Shown piece after piece: positions 17,637 through 26,244 of a stretch of 64,000 nucleotides of DNA. The translations under genes and the position numbers were made by a program. This stretch comes from Corallococcus sp. EGB. Its GTDB lineage: Bacteria; Myxococcota; Myxococcia; Myxococcales; Myxococcaceae. The DNA lies in NCBI RefSeq assembly GCF_019968905.1, contig NZ_CP079946.1, positions 7,847,356-7,911,355 on the forward strand, written 5' to 3'. The notes under the pieces are model-generated. The model was not told where the DNA came from. It worked only from the letters and a program-made list of their open reading frames with translations, and did not search any database. How positions within the stretch are numbered: the first letter of the stretch is position 1; each line of letters starts with the position of its first letter.

Positions 17637-18119
17637 ATGAAGGTCGGCCCCCTCTCCGCCCCTGAAACCGCGCCCTCCCGTCCCACGGGAAGCACCCCCT
17701 CGGTCCGTCCGGCGGGAGGGACAGGTGCGCAGCGCGTGCTGCTGGTGGACGACAGCCGCTCCATCCGGACGCTGCTGAAGATCTACCTCATGGCCCGGAG
17801 CTTCGAGTTCCTGGAGGCCGAGTCCGCCGAGGAGGGCCTGAAGATCGCCGAGGCGGAGCCCGTGGACCTCATCCTCACCGACTTCCACATGGACGGGATG
17901 AACGGCGCGGACTTCGCCGGGCAGATCCGCGCCAGCAGCAACGTGAGGCTGTCCAAGGTCCCCATCCTGATGATGACGGGCGACCCGAACGTGGCGGAGG
18001 TGCGCGCCCTGGGCCAGAAGGCCGGCATCAGCGCCTTCGTGCGCAAGCCGGTGAGCTGCGCGCAGCTGATGACGCTGGTGGACACCATCCTCCCGCTGCC
18101 CCGCGCCGCCGCGAAGTAG
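17637..18119 (+). CDS. Single-domain response regulator (CheY-like)
   Basis: A 160-residue protein consisting of about 30 unstructured residues and one receiver domain. The acidic pair D38-D39, phospho-acceptor D82 (LILTDFHMDGM), T114 (MMTGD) and K137 (VRKPVS) are all in place, so it should be phosphorylated by a histidine kinase, with no output domain of its own. No histidine kinase gene is next to it. The ATG at 17637 has GAGG 12 bases upstream; a GTG at 17595 would add 14 residues. A terminator separates it from the receptor operon, so it is probably transcribed on its own. Confidence 0.9.
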   Translation: MKVGPLSAPETAPSRPTGSTPSVRPAGGTGAQRVLLVDDSRSIRTLLKIYLMARSFEFLEAESAEEGLKIAEAEPVDLILTDFHMDGMNGADFAGQIRASSNVRLSKVPILMMTGDPNVAEVRALGQKAGISAFVRKPVSCAQLMTLVDTILPLPRAAAK

Positions 18120-18134
18120 CGCCGCCGCGCAGCC

Positions 18135-18752
18135 TCAGGCCGGGCGCTCCCGCGCGAGCGCCCGCCGCTTGCGCAGGGCCTCGGCCACGCGCACGGCCAG
18201 GAGCAATGCCAGGACGGCCCCGTAGAGCACCGGCTCCGTGACGTCCTTCTTCACCCGCCAGATGAAGTGCACCACGCCCAGCACCGCGGCCACGTAGGCC
18301 AGCCGGTGCAGGCGCTGCCATGCCGGGAAGCCCAGCCTGCGCACCCACCTGTTGGTGGAGGTGACGGCCAGCGGCACCAGCAGCACGAAGGCGGTGAAGC
18401 CCACGGTGATGAAGGGCCGGGTGAAGACGTCCTCCACCATGGCGCGCACGTCCAGGCCCTGATCCAACACCGCGTAGGTGAAGAGGTGCGCCGCCGCGTA
18501 GGTGAAGGCCAGCAGGCCCAGCGTGCGGCGGATGCGCGCCGGCCACGTCCAGCCCGTCAACAGCCGCACGGGCGTGCACGCCAGCGACGCCAGCAGCACC
18601 GCCAGCGCGAAGAGGCCCGTCTGGTTGAGGGCGAACTCGATGCCGTTGGCCCCCAGCTGCCCCTGCGCCCCCTGCACCGCGAGCTGCAGCAACGGGGCGA
18701 GGCCTCCGACGGCGACAGCGGGATTGAGCCAGGGGAGCTTGGAGGAGGCCAT
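18135..18752 (-). CDS. msrQ: MsrQ, haem-binding membrane subunit of methionine sulfoxide reductase
   Basis: A 205-residue integral membrane protein of the ferric-reductase-like transmembrane family (YedZ). It passes electrons from the membrane to MsrP, which repairs oxidised methionines in periplasmic proteins. Five to six hydrophobic spans are visible, with conserved histidines in AAAHLFTY and in RLHRLAYVAAVLGVVHFIW that fit haem ligation. It starts 3 bases after the msrP stop, the usual msrP-msrQ order, so the two are co-transcribed and probably translationally coupled. Confidence 0.93.
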   Translation of the reverse strand: MASSKLPWLNPAVAVGGLAPLLQLAVQGAQGQLGANGIEFALNQTGLFALAVLLASLACTPVRLLTGWTWPARIRRTLGLLAFTYAAAHLFTYAVLDQGLDVRAMVEDVFTRPFITVGFTAFVLLVPLAVTSTNRWVRRLGFPAWQRLHRLAYVAAVLGVVHFIWRVKKDVTEPVLYGAVLALLLAVRVAEALRKRRALARERPA

Positions 18753-18755
18753 GGT

Positions 18756-19745
<990 letters not shown>

Positions 19746-19779
19746 GGCTCCCTCTATAACGCCCCAGCGCCTTTTCCGG

Positions 19780-20505
19780 TTACCGCCGGGCGTCCTTCAC
19801 CCGCCACAGCCGCCACCAGGGCGTACCGGGGGAGTGGTGGTGTTCCCAGTGGTAGCCGAAGAAGAAGCACGACAGCAGGGCCCACAGGTGGTTGCGCGGC
19901 AGGGTGCGCGCATGGTGCGGCGCCATGCCCTCCGCGTCCGGACGCCGGTGGGGCAGGTAGGTGCCGAAGTAGAAGAGCTGCACGGTGGCCAGCACCGACG
20001 GCAGCACCCAGAAGGCCAGGATGCGCGCCTGGGGCACGCCCAGCCAGAGCAGCGCGTTGAACTTCAGCGCCATGACCGCGATCTGCGGCCACGTCGTGTA
20101 GCGCACCATGAAGGCCCCGAACCACGGCCAGAATGACAGCCCCCGGGCCGCGAAGTCCGGGTCGTGCGCTCCCGTGGGGTCCGCGTGGTGCGCGCGGTGG
20201 TTCACCACCAGCCGGCGGTAGGACATCCCCGCGAAGAGGAAGCAGGCCAGAAAGCCCACCCCCGTGTTCACCCGGCGGTTCAGGGACACGGTGCCGTGCA
20301 TGGCGTCATGCCCGGTGATGAAGAGCCCGGTGGACAGCCACATCTGCACGAGGACGTGCAGCCAGGGGAGCGGTGAGCCCCACGGCCGCGCCGGGCCCGC
20401 CAGCATCCACGCCAGGTGCCCGCCCCACGCGCCCACCACCGCGAGCGCGAGCGCGACGCCCCAGGGGTCGGGGGACGGAGGACGCGTGGAGGACTCGGAC
20501 ACCAT
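19780..20505 (-). CDS. crtW: CrtW-like beta-carotene ketolase (fatty acid desaturase superfamily)
   Basis: A 241-residue membrane di-iron enzyme. Its histidine boxes match carotenoid ketolases better than acyl desaturases: [26 protein letters not shown] and [19 protein letters not shown], plus [11 protein letters not shown]. Such enzymes add a 4-keto group to beta-ionone rings, giving echinenone, canthaxanthin or keto-torulene type pigments. No other carotenoid gene is in the window; the downstream neighbours are msrPQ. Start uncertain: ATG 20505 lies only about two bases after AAGGGAG, so GTG 20502 is a possible alternative; in-frame ATGs at 20535 and 20541 lack a ribosome-binding site. An acyl-lipid desaturase cannot be excluded from sequence alone. 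Confidence 0.78.
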   Translation of the reverse strand: MVSESSTRPPSPDPWGVALALAVVGAWGGHLAWMLAGPARPWGSPLPWLHVLVQMWLSTGLFITGHDAMHGTVSLNRRVNTGVGFLACFLFAGMSYRRLVVNHRAHHADPTGAHDPDFAARGLSFWPWFGAFMVRYTTWPQIAVMALKFNALLWLGVPQARILAFWVLPSVLATVQLFYFGTYLPHRRPDAEGMAPHHARTLPRNHLWALLSCFFFGYHWEHHHSPGTPWWRLWRVKDARR

Positions 20506-20522
20506 GGCTCCCTTACTGGACG

Positions 20523-20569
20523 GGCCCCGCGCCATCCGCACGCGACGAGCGTGCGGGCGGGACGGGGCC
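20523..20569 (-). terminator. Strong hairpin between the M49-like peptidase and the ketolase
   Basis: A perfect 8-bp stem (20536-20543 with 20549-20556) is nested inside GGCCCC/GGGGCC (20523-20528 with 20564-20569). There is no T-run on the transcript side, so it may act as a Rho-type or processing signal rather than a classical terminator. Confidence 0.4.
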
Positions 20570-20580
20570 TGGCCGGGCCG

Positions 20581-22299
20581 CTACTTCGCCGCGGACTTCG
20601 TGGCCGGGGCGCCGAAGTCCTTCACCAGCGACTCGGCGGTGACGTAGCGCGGCTCGATGTCCACCGGCACGTTCTTCAGCTTCTCCAGCACCTTCTGCAC
20701 GGAGGGGCGCACCACGCCCTGCTTCGCGAGCAGCTCCTCGGCGGCGGCGCGGTCGCCCTTGGCCTGGAGCGACATCAGCTGGTTCGTCAGCGACGTGACG
20801 GAGGCCTGCATCTTGTCCGGCACCACCTCGAAGGTGCCGTCCGCGTTCACCTTCACCGCGCCGGTGTCCAGGAAGTGGTTGAGCTGCAGCGCGATGCCCT
20901 TGCCGTGCGCCTCGTCGATGCCGAAGCGGATGGAGCGGAACGCGGACGCGAGGAACGTCGTGTACATGGTCCGCTGCAGCTCCTTGTCCAGCGTGCCCTT
21001 GTCCACCAGCCGCTGGAGCGCCCACAGGCCGGAGATGTCCGCCTTGGCCTCTTCAATGGCGCTGGAGGACGCCTGCAGCGCCTGACGCACCGTCGTCTGC
21101 TTCCCGGCCACGGTGACGTTGTGGGGCCCCAGGCCGTGCATCAGCTCGTGCATGAGGATGTGCGTGAAGAAGGCGTCGAAGGACACGTCCTTGCGGTCCT
21201 TCGCGGGCAGCGCCACCTTCGCGATGGGCACCAGCACGCGCTGGAACTTCGCCTCCTGGATGTTCTTCAGCATCACGCGCTTGGTGCCCTTCTCCGCCGC
21301 CACGCGCTCGTCGTTGGGCAGGTTGTAGGCCGCCGTCTGCACGCCCCGGTTGCCGTCGCCGGATGAATAGAGGCTGTTGATGACGCGGATGGGAGCCAGC
21401 GCCCCCAGCTTGGGGTTGCGCAGGGCGGGCTCGATCGGGAGGTTGTTCTCCAGCTCCTGAAGCTCCGCGCTGAACTTCGCCAGCTTCTGCGTCTCCGCTT
21501 CGTCGCGCACGCCGATGAAGGCCTCGAACGCGGCCTTGTAGTTGAACCAGCCGTCCTCGTAGACCTCGTAGGGCCCGATGGTGGGCTCCACGCTCGCGTC
21601 CAGCTCCATCCACGCGACCTCGCTCGCGTAGTAGTCGTTGGACAGGAACGCCTCCGCGCGCGTCTCCAGGAAGCGCTTCAACGTCGGCTGCTGGGTGAGC
21701 GCCGCGGCCTCGCGCAAGAGCTTCGCGGCCATGCCCAGCTCACCCTGGTACTCCACGCTGTAGGGGACGGTGAGGAACTTGCCGTCAGGCCCCTTGCGCA
21801 CCGTGGTGAAGAAGCCCGTGGCCGCGTGCTGCTGCGCCTCTGGCAGGCTCTTCACCCACGCCTCCACCTCCGCCTTGGTGGCGCCGGCGGGATAGAAGTT
21901 GCCCTCGTCCGGCTTGGGCGGCACGCCGGGGATGAACGGCTTCGCTTCGTCCAGGCGCGACCAGGGGCCCTTGTTGAGGAGGAACGCGTGCAGCCGCTCC
22001 TTGCCCAGGGGCGTGGTGTCCTCCACCAGGTCCAACAGCAGCGTCGGGTTGCCCGCCCACGCCTGGCTCAGGAAGAGCGGGTCCATGATCTTCGCGGCCT
22101 GGAGTATCTTGGCCAGGGCGCGCTTCTCCGCGTCCGGCAGCTTGGACACGTCCACCTTGACGTCCACGGGGGCGAAGCGCGCCGTCATCCGCTTCAGCGT
22201 CGGGGCGTCGGGCAGGCGGGCGGGGGCTTCCTGGGCAGGGGCGGCGCCCGACAGGAGCATCGCGCCGAGCAGGGGCAGCAGGGTTCTGGACTTGGGCAT
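20581..22299 (-). CDS. Secreted M49-like zinc peptidase (dipeptidyl peptidase III-related)
   Basis: A 572-residue protein with a signal peptide (1-22, ending GAAPAQ). The zinc site is read from HELMHGLGPH and, about 40 residues later, EEAKADISGL, which correspond to the HExxGH and E(E)xxAE motifs of family M49. The first motif has the short HExxH spacing instead of HExxxH, as in a bacterial branch of the family. Cytosolic DPP III removes dipeptides from short peptides; this version is exported, so its substrate is likely extracellular or periplasmic. It is divergent from htpG and upstream of the ketolase gene on the same strand. Confidence 0.75.
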   Translation of the reverse strand: MPKSRTLLPLLGAMLLSGAAPAQEAPARLPDAPTLKRMTARFAPVDVKVDVSKLPDAEKRALAKILQAAKIMDPLFLSQAWAGNPTLLLDLVEDTTPLGKERLHAFLLNKGPWSRLDEAKPFIPGVPPKPDEGNFYPAGATKAEVEAWVKSLPEAQQHAATGFFTTVRKGPDGKFLTVPYSVEYQGELGMAAKLLREAAALTQQPTLKRFLETRAEAFLSNDYYASEVAWMELDASVEPTIGPYEVYEDGWFNYKAAFEAFIGVRDEAETQKLAKFSAELQELENNLPIEPALRNPKLGALAPIRVINSLYSSGDGNRGVQTAAYNLPNDERVAAEKGTKRVMLKNIQEAKFQRVLVPIAKVALPAKDRKDVSFDAFFTHILMHELMHGLGPHNVTVAGKQTTVRQALQASSSAIEEAKADISGLWALQRLVDKGTLDKELQRTMYTTFLASAFRSIRFGIDEAHGKGIALQLNHFLDTGAVKVNADGTFEVVPDKMQASVTSLTNQLMSLQAKGDRAAAEELLAKQGVVRPSVQKVLEKLKNVPVDIEPRYVTAESLVKDFGAPATKSAAK

Positions 22300-22431
22300 A
22301 CCCCTTCCCTACCCCAACCCGCCCCGGTCTCCCAGCGGCGGGTGGCGGCGGATTGCCTCTTCTCGACAAGCCGGCGGGCATGGTTATGGGGAAGGGCATT
22401 GGCGCGTTCCAGCCCGCGCCCGGAGGCCTTC

Positions 22432-24423
22432 ATGTCCGCAGAGACCCATCCCCAGCGGGAAACCCATTCCTTCCAGGCGGAGATCCAGCAGCTCCTGAGC
22501 CTGGTCATCAACTCTCTCTACAGCCACCAGGAGATCTTCCTCCGGGAGCTGGTGTCCAACGCGTCCGACGCGCTGGACCGGCTGCGCTTCCGCTCCATCA
22601 CGGAGCCGGAGCTGCTCAAGGACGAGCCCGCCCTGGAGCTGCGCATCCTGCCCGACGCCGACAAGGGCACCCTCACCATCGAGGACACCGGCATCGGCAT
22701 GACGCATGACGAGCTGGTGAAGAACCTGGGCACCATCGCGCACTCGGGCTCGCGCGAGTTCCTCCAGGCGCTGGCGCAGAAGGGCCAGAAGGACATGCAG
22801 CTCATCGGCCAGTTCGGCGTGGGCTTCTACAGCGCGTACCTCGTCGCGGACCGGGTGGAGGTGGTGAGCCGCGCCGCGGGTGCGACGGACGCGTGGAAGT
22901 GGGCGTCGGAGGCGCACGGCACCTTCACGGTGGAGCCCGCGCAGAAGGCCACGCGCGGCACCGCCATCACGCTGCACCTGAAGGCGGACCAGAAGGAGTT
23001 CCTGGGTGAGTGGCGGCTGCGTGAGCTCATCACCCAGTACTCGGACTACGTGGGCCACCCCATCAAGCTCCAGGTGACGAAGCACGTGGGCAGCGGGGAC
23101 ACGCAGGCCACGGAGTCCGCGCTGGAGGTGGTGAACAAGGCCAGCGCCCTCTGGCAGCGCGCGAAGGGCGAAATCACGGACGAGCAGTACCAGGAGTTCT
23201 ACAAGCACCTGACGCACGACTTCGACAAGCCGCTGGCGTGGACGCACTTCAAGGCGGACGGCACGCAGCAGTTCACCGGCCTGCTCTTCGTGCCCAGGCA
23301 CCCGCCGTTCGACCTGAACTCGCAGCAGCAGCGCGGCGTGCGGCTCTTCGTGAAGCGCGTGTTCATCATGGACCGCTGCGAGGACCTGGTGCCGCAGTGG
23401 CTGCGCTTCGTGCGCGGCGTCATCGACTCGGACGACCTGCCGCTCAACGTGTCGCGTGAGATGTTGCAGGACTCGGCGGTGGTGCGCGCCATCCGCAAGC
23501 ACGTGGTGAAGAAGTCGCTGGACCTCCTGGAGAAGCTGGCCAAGGACAAGCCGGACGACTACCGCGCGTTCTGGGAGTCCTTCGGCACGGTGCTGAAGGA
23601 GGGCCTGACGCTGGAGACGGAGTACCGCGAGAAGCTGGGCGCGCTGGTGCGCTACGAGTCCTCGCGCGAGGAGGGGCTCACGTCGCTCGCGGACTACGTG
23701 GGCCGCATGAAGGAGGGCCAGGAGGCCATCTATTACGTCTACGGCGAGAGCCGGAAGGCGGTGGCGGACAGCCCGCACCTGGAGGCGCTGAAGCAGCGCG
23801 GCTACGAGGTGCTCTTCATGACGGACCCGGTGGACGAGTGGGCCGCGCAGGGCCTGCGCGAGTTCCAGGGCAAGCCGCTGGTCTCCGCGCTCAACGCGGA
23901 CCTGAAGCTCCAGTCCACGGACGAGGAGAAGAAGGCCAAGGAGCAGGTGTCCGAGGGGCTCAAGGGGCTGACGGACAAGATGAAGGACGTGCTGAAGGAG
24001 GACGTGCGCGAGGTGCGCGTGTCGGACCGGCTCACGGACTCGCCGGTGTGCCTGGTGGTGTCGGAGGGCGGCACGCCGGCCTACCTGGAGCGCCTGCTCA
24101 AGGAGCGCGGCAAGGGGATGCCGCGCATCAAGCGCATCCTGGAGGTCAACCCCAAGCACCCGGTCATCGAGCACCTGCGCGGGCTCATCGCGCGCGACCC
24201 GGCCGCGCCGCAGGTGGGCGAGTGGATTGAGCTGCTCCACGACCAGGCGCTGCTCACCGAGGGCAGCCCGCTGAGCGACCCGAACCGCTTCGCCCGGCGC
24301 ATGACGGCGCTGCTCACCCAGGTGGCTTCGAGCACGGAGACGGCCCCGGGCAACGGCGTCCCGGCCGCCGCCCAGGTGCCGCCGCCCGCCGCGACGACGG
24401 CGGCGCAGCCGCGGCAGGGCTGA
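22432..24423 (+). CDS. htpG: Molecular chaperone HtpG (bacterial Hsp90)
   Basis: A 663-residue ATP-dependent chaperone. The GHKL ATPase domain (about 15-230) shows NSLYSHQEIFLRELVSNASD, DTGIGM, GTIAHSG and GQFGVGFYSAY; the middle domain shows KRVFIMD and LPLNVSREMLQ, and the C-terminal dimerisation domain ends in a Pro/Ala-rich tail. It lacks MEEVD, as expected in bacteria. The start ATG has GGAGG at 22422-22426. It is monocistronic, divergent from the M49-like gene and convergent with panE. Confidence 0.97.
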   Translation: MSAETHPQRETHSFQAEIQQLLSLVINSLYSHQEIFLRELVSNASDALDRLRFRSITEPELLKDEPALELRILPDADKGTLTIEDTGIGMTHDELVKNLGTIAHSGSREFLQALAQKGQKDMQLIGQFGVGFYSAYLVADRVEVVSRAAGATDAWKWASEAHGTFTVEPAQKATRGTAITLHLKADQKEFLGEWRLRELITQYSDYVGHPIKLQVTKHVGSGDTQATESALEVVNKASALWQRAKGEITDEQYQEFYKHLTHDFDKPLAWTHFKADGTQQFTGLLFVPRHPPFDLNSQQQRGVRLFVKRVFIMDRCEDLVPQWLRFVRGVIDSDDLPLNVSREMLQDSAVVRAIRKHVVKKSLDLLEKLAKDKPDDYRAFWESFGTVLKEGLTLETEYREKLGALVRYESSREEGLTSLADYVGRMKEGQEAIYYVYGESRKAVADSPHLEALKQRGYEVLFMTDPVDEWAAQGLREFQGKPLVSALNADLKLQSTDEEKKAKEQVSEGLKGLTDKMKDVLKEDVREVRVSDRLTDSPVCLVVSEGGTPAYLERLLKERGKGMPRIKRILEVNPKHPVIEHLRGLIARDPAAPQVGEWIELLHDQALLTEGSPLSDPNRFARRMTALLTQVASSTETAPGNGVPAAAQVPPPAATTAAQPRQG

Positions 24424-24466
24424 GCCACGCCCCAGGGCGTGGCGGGAGCTTCGGACCCGCCACGCC
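24424..24466. terminator. Three-segment inverted repeat between htpG and panE
   Basis: GGCGTGGCGGG (24436-24446) and CCCGCCACGCC (24456-24466) form a perfect 11-bp stem with a nine-base loop. GCCACGCC at 24424-24431 can pair instead with GGCGTGGC at 24436-24443. The symmetric stem can serve both convergent genes, but there is no clear T-run. Confidence 0.5.
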
Positions 24467-24477
24467 GTGCGTGCTGC

Positions 24478-25500
24478 CTACCGCTTCGCGCTCTCCAGGT
24501 CCGCGAGCAGCGCCTCGCCGGTCCATGCGCGGTGGTTCCCCGCTTCCGCTTCGTGGATGAGCGCCACGAGCCGGGCGTTCACGGGGGCGCGCAGGCCGTG
24601 CTTCGAGGCCAGCCGGACCACCTCGCCATTGAGATAGTCCACCTCCGTCTTGCGCCCCGCATGCAGGTCGTCCCACATGGACGAGCGCGCCTTCGGGTCG
24701 ATGGCCAGCATCTTCTTCGCCAGCGTCGCGAACACCGCGTCCGGTGAGAGCAGCAGCAGGGGGATCCACCCCGGCGGCAACGGCGTCAGCCGCGCGGGCT
24801 TCACCCCGGCACGCGCCAGCACCGCGAACGCCTCGCCTTGAGCGAGCGCCAGGCACCGCCGCCACGCGCGCTGGGACAGCTCCTCCTTCAGCGGCAGGTC
24901 AGCCAACGCGTTGAGCGCGTTGTTGAGGTTGAAGAGCAGCTTCGCCCACTGCACCGCGACAATGTCCGCGTGCTGCTTCAACGGCAGCCCCGCGCGCGCG
25001 AAGGCCTCCACGAACGGCGCGAGCGCCGCGTGCCGCTCCACCTCCAGCGTCCCTTCCGAGCCCGCATGGAAGTGGCCCTGTCCCTGCGCCGCGACGTTGA
25101 AGGGCACCATCCCCGTGAGCACCGGGCGGCCGCGCAGCAGCCCGCGCAGCACCTCCGCGTTGTGCAGCCCGTTCTGGAAGCTGATGACGAGGGTCCCGGG
25201 CTTGAGCCTCGAGGCGAGCGTCCGTGCCGCGTCCTCCGTCGCCGCGGACTTCACCGTGACGAGCACCAGGTCCGCCGAGGCCAGCGCGTCCGGCTCCGTG
25301 CCGATGCGCACGTCCGCCGCGGGCACCTTCAGGTCCGCGCCCTGCCAGTCCGTCAGGTGCAGGCCGTGCGCGCGCACCTCCCCGACGATGCGCTCGCGGC
25401 CGATGAAGCGCACCGTCGCGCCCGTCGCGGCGAGCCGCCCGCCCACGTAACAACCGATGCTGCCCGCGCCGAAGACGACGATTACAGGAGCCGAAGCCAT
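24478..25500 (-). CDS. panE: 2-dehydropantoate 2-reductase (ketopantoate reductase)
   Basis: A 340-residue NADPH-dependent enzyme that reduces ketopantoate to pantoate in pantothenate/CoA synthesis. Seen are the Rossmann motif GAGSIGCYVGGRLA (about 10-23), LVLVTVKS, FQNGLHNAE (the NG motif), the catalytic-type lysine in WAKLLFNLNNALNAL, and SSMWDDLHAGRKTEVDYLNG near the C-terminus. The start is ATG 25500, or ATG 25509 three codons earlier; neither has a strong SD. It begins 4-13 bases after the CPBP protease stop and is probably co-transcribed with it. Some paralogs in this family act on other 2-keto acids. Confidence 0.9.
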   Translation of the reverse strand: MASAPVIVVFGAGSIGCYVGGRLAATGATVRFIGRERIVGEVRAHGLHLTDWQGADLKVPAADVRIGTEPDALASADLVLVTVKSAATEDAARTLASRLKPGTLVISFQNGLHNAEVLRGLLRGRPVLTGMVPFNVAAQGQGHFHAGSEGTLEVERHAALAPFVEAFARAGLPLKQHADIVAVQWAKLLFNLNNALNALADLPLKEELSQRAWRRCLALAQGEAFAVLARAGVKPARLTPLPPGWIPLLLLSPDAVFATLAKKMLAIDPKARSSMWDDLHAGRKTEVDYLNGEVVRLASKHGLRAPVNARLVALIHEAEAGNHRAWTGEALLADLESAKR

Positions 25501-25513
25501 GGCGCGCATCGTG

Positions 25514-26167
25514 TCACGTCGCGGGCCACACCACGACGATGAGCACGTCCCACAGGGCATGGCTCACCCATGACGCGAGGGGCGTCCGGCGCCACTCGGC
25601 CAGCGCGCCCCAGGCAAGCGACGTGGGCAGCGCGGCCAGGGCCAGCAGCGGCTCACCGAAGCCCAGCAGCACCAGGCTCGACAGCACCGCAGCCCCAACG
25701 ACGGCGCCCCACCGCCCCAGCCGGGGCCGCAGCGCGCCCTGCACCCATCCACGCCAGAACAGCTCCTCCGCGGGAACGAGCAGCAGCACCAGGGCCAGCG
25801 CCATCCCCAACGACCCCGTGCCGAACGTCGAGTAGATGGCTTGCAGCGGTCCGCAGAGCGCGTCCGTGAGGCCGCCGCAGGAGGCCCACAGGAAGGCCCT
25901 CGCGCCCGCGTACAGCACCACCGCCTGGGCGGTGCCCCACGCGGCGTCCGACGGCGACAGGGAGGGAGGCGGCCTCCGCCAGGGGCCCATCGCCCGCCAC
26001 GTCACCGCGAGCCACGCGGCGCAGAAGACGGAGGCGACGGCGAAGAAGCGCGGCGGGTGCACGTGCACCAGCGCCGTCCAGGCCAGCACGCCGCCAGCGG
26101 CCGCGGCCCGCCAGACCGGCAGGGCCGCCCCGCCAGCTGCCGGCGGTCCAACGGAAGAAGCAGTCAT
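25514..26167 (-). CDS. CPBP-family intramembrane glutamic endopeptidase (CAAX protease-like)
   Basis: A 217-residue integral membrane protein with about six hydrophobic spans. The CPBP/Abi signature is present as the EE pair in PAEELFWRGWVQG and the later histidine motif SHALWDVL; these form the glutamate/histidine active site of Rce1-like intramembrane proteases. The family also includes bacteriocin-immunity and sorting proteins, so the substrate is unknown. It lies between the subtilisin-like lipoprotein and panE on the same strand. Confidence 0.87.
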   Translation of the reverse strand: MTASSVGPPAAGGAALPVWRAAAAGGVLAWTALVHVHPPRFFAVASVFCAAWLAVTWRAMGPWRRPPPSLSPSDAAWGTAQAVVLYAGARAFLWASCGGLTDALCGPLQAIYSTFGTGSLGMALALVLLLVPAEELFWRGWVQGALRPRLGRWGAVVGAAVLSSLVLLGFGEPLLALAALPTSLAWGALAEWRRTPLASWVSHALWDVLIVVVWPAT

Positions 26168-26244
26168 CGCGCGCGGCAGCGTAGCCCGGCGCGAGGCCCA
26201 CCGGCGGACGCGTTCATCCGCGTGCCGCCAGTGGACGCTTCACG

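Noticed and set aside
22363-22390. Promoter for htpG (TCGACA, 16-base spacer, TATGGG)
   Set aside because: Only three of six -10 bases match, and there is no CIRCE or sigma-32 pattern; not strong enough to list.
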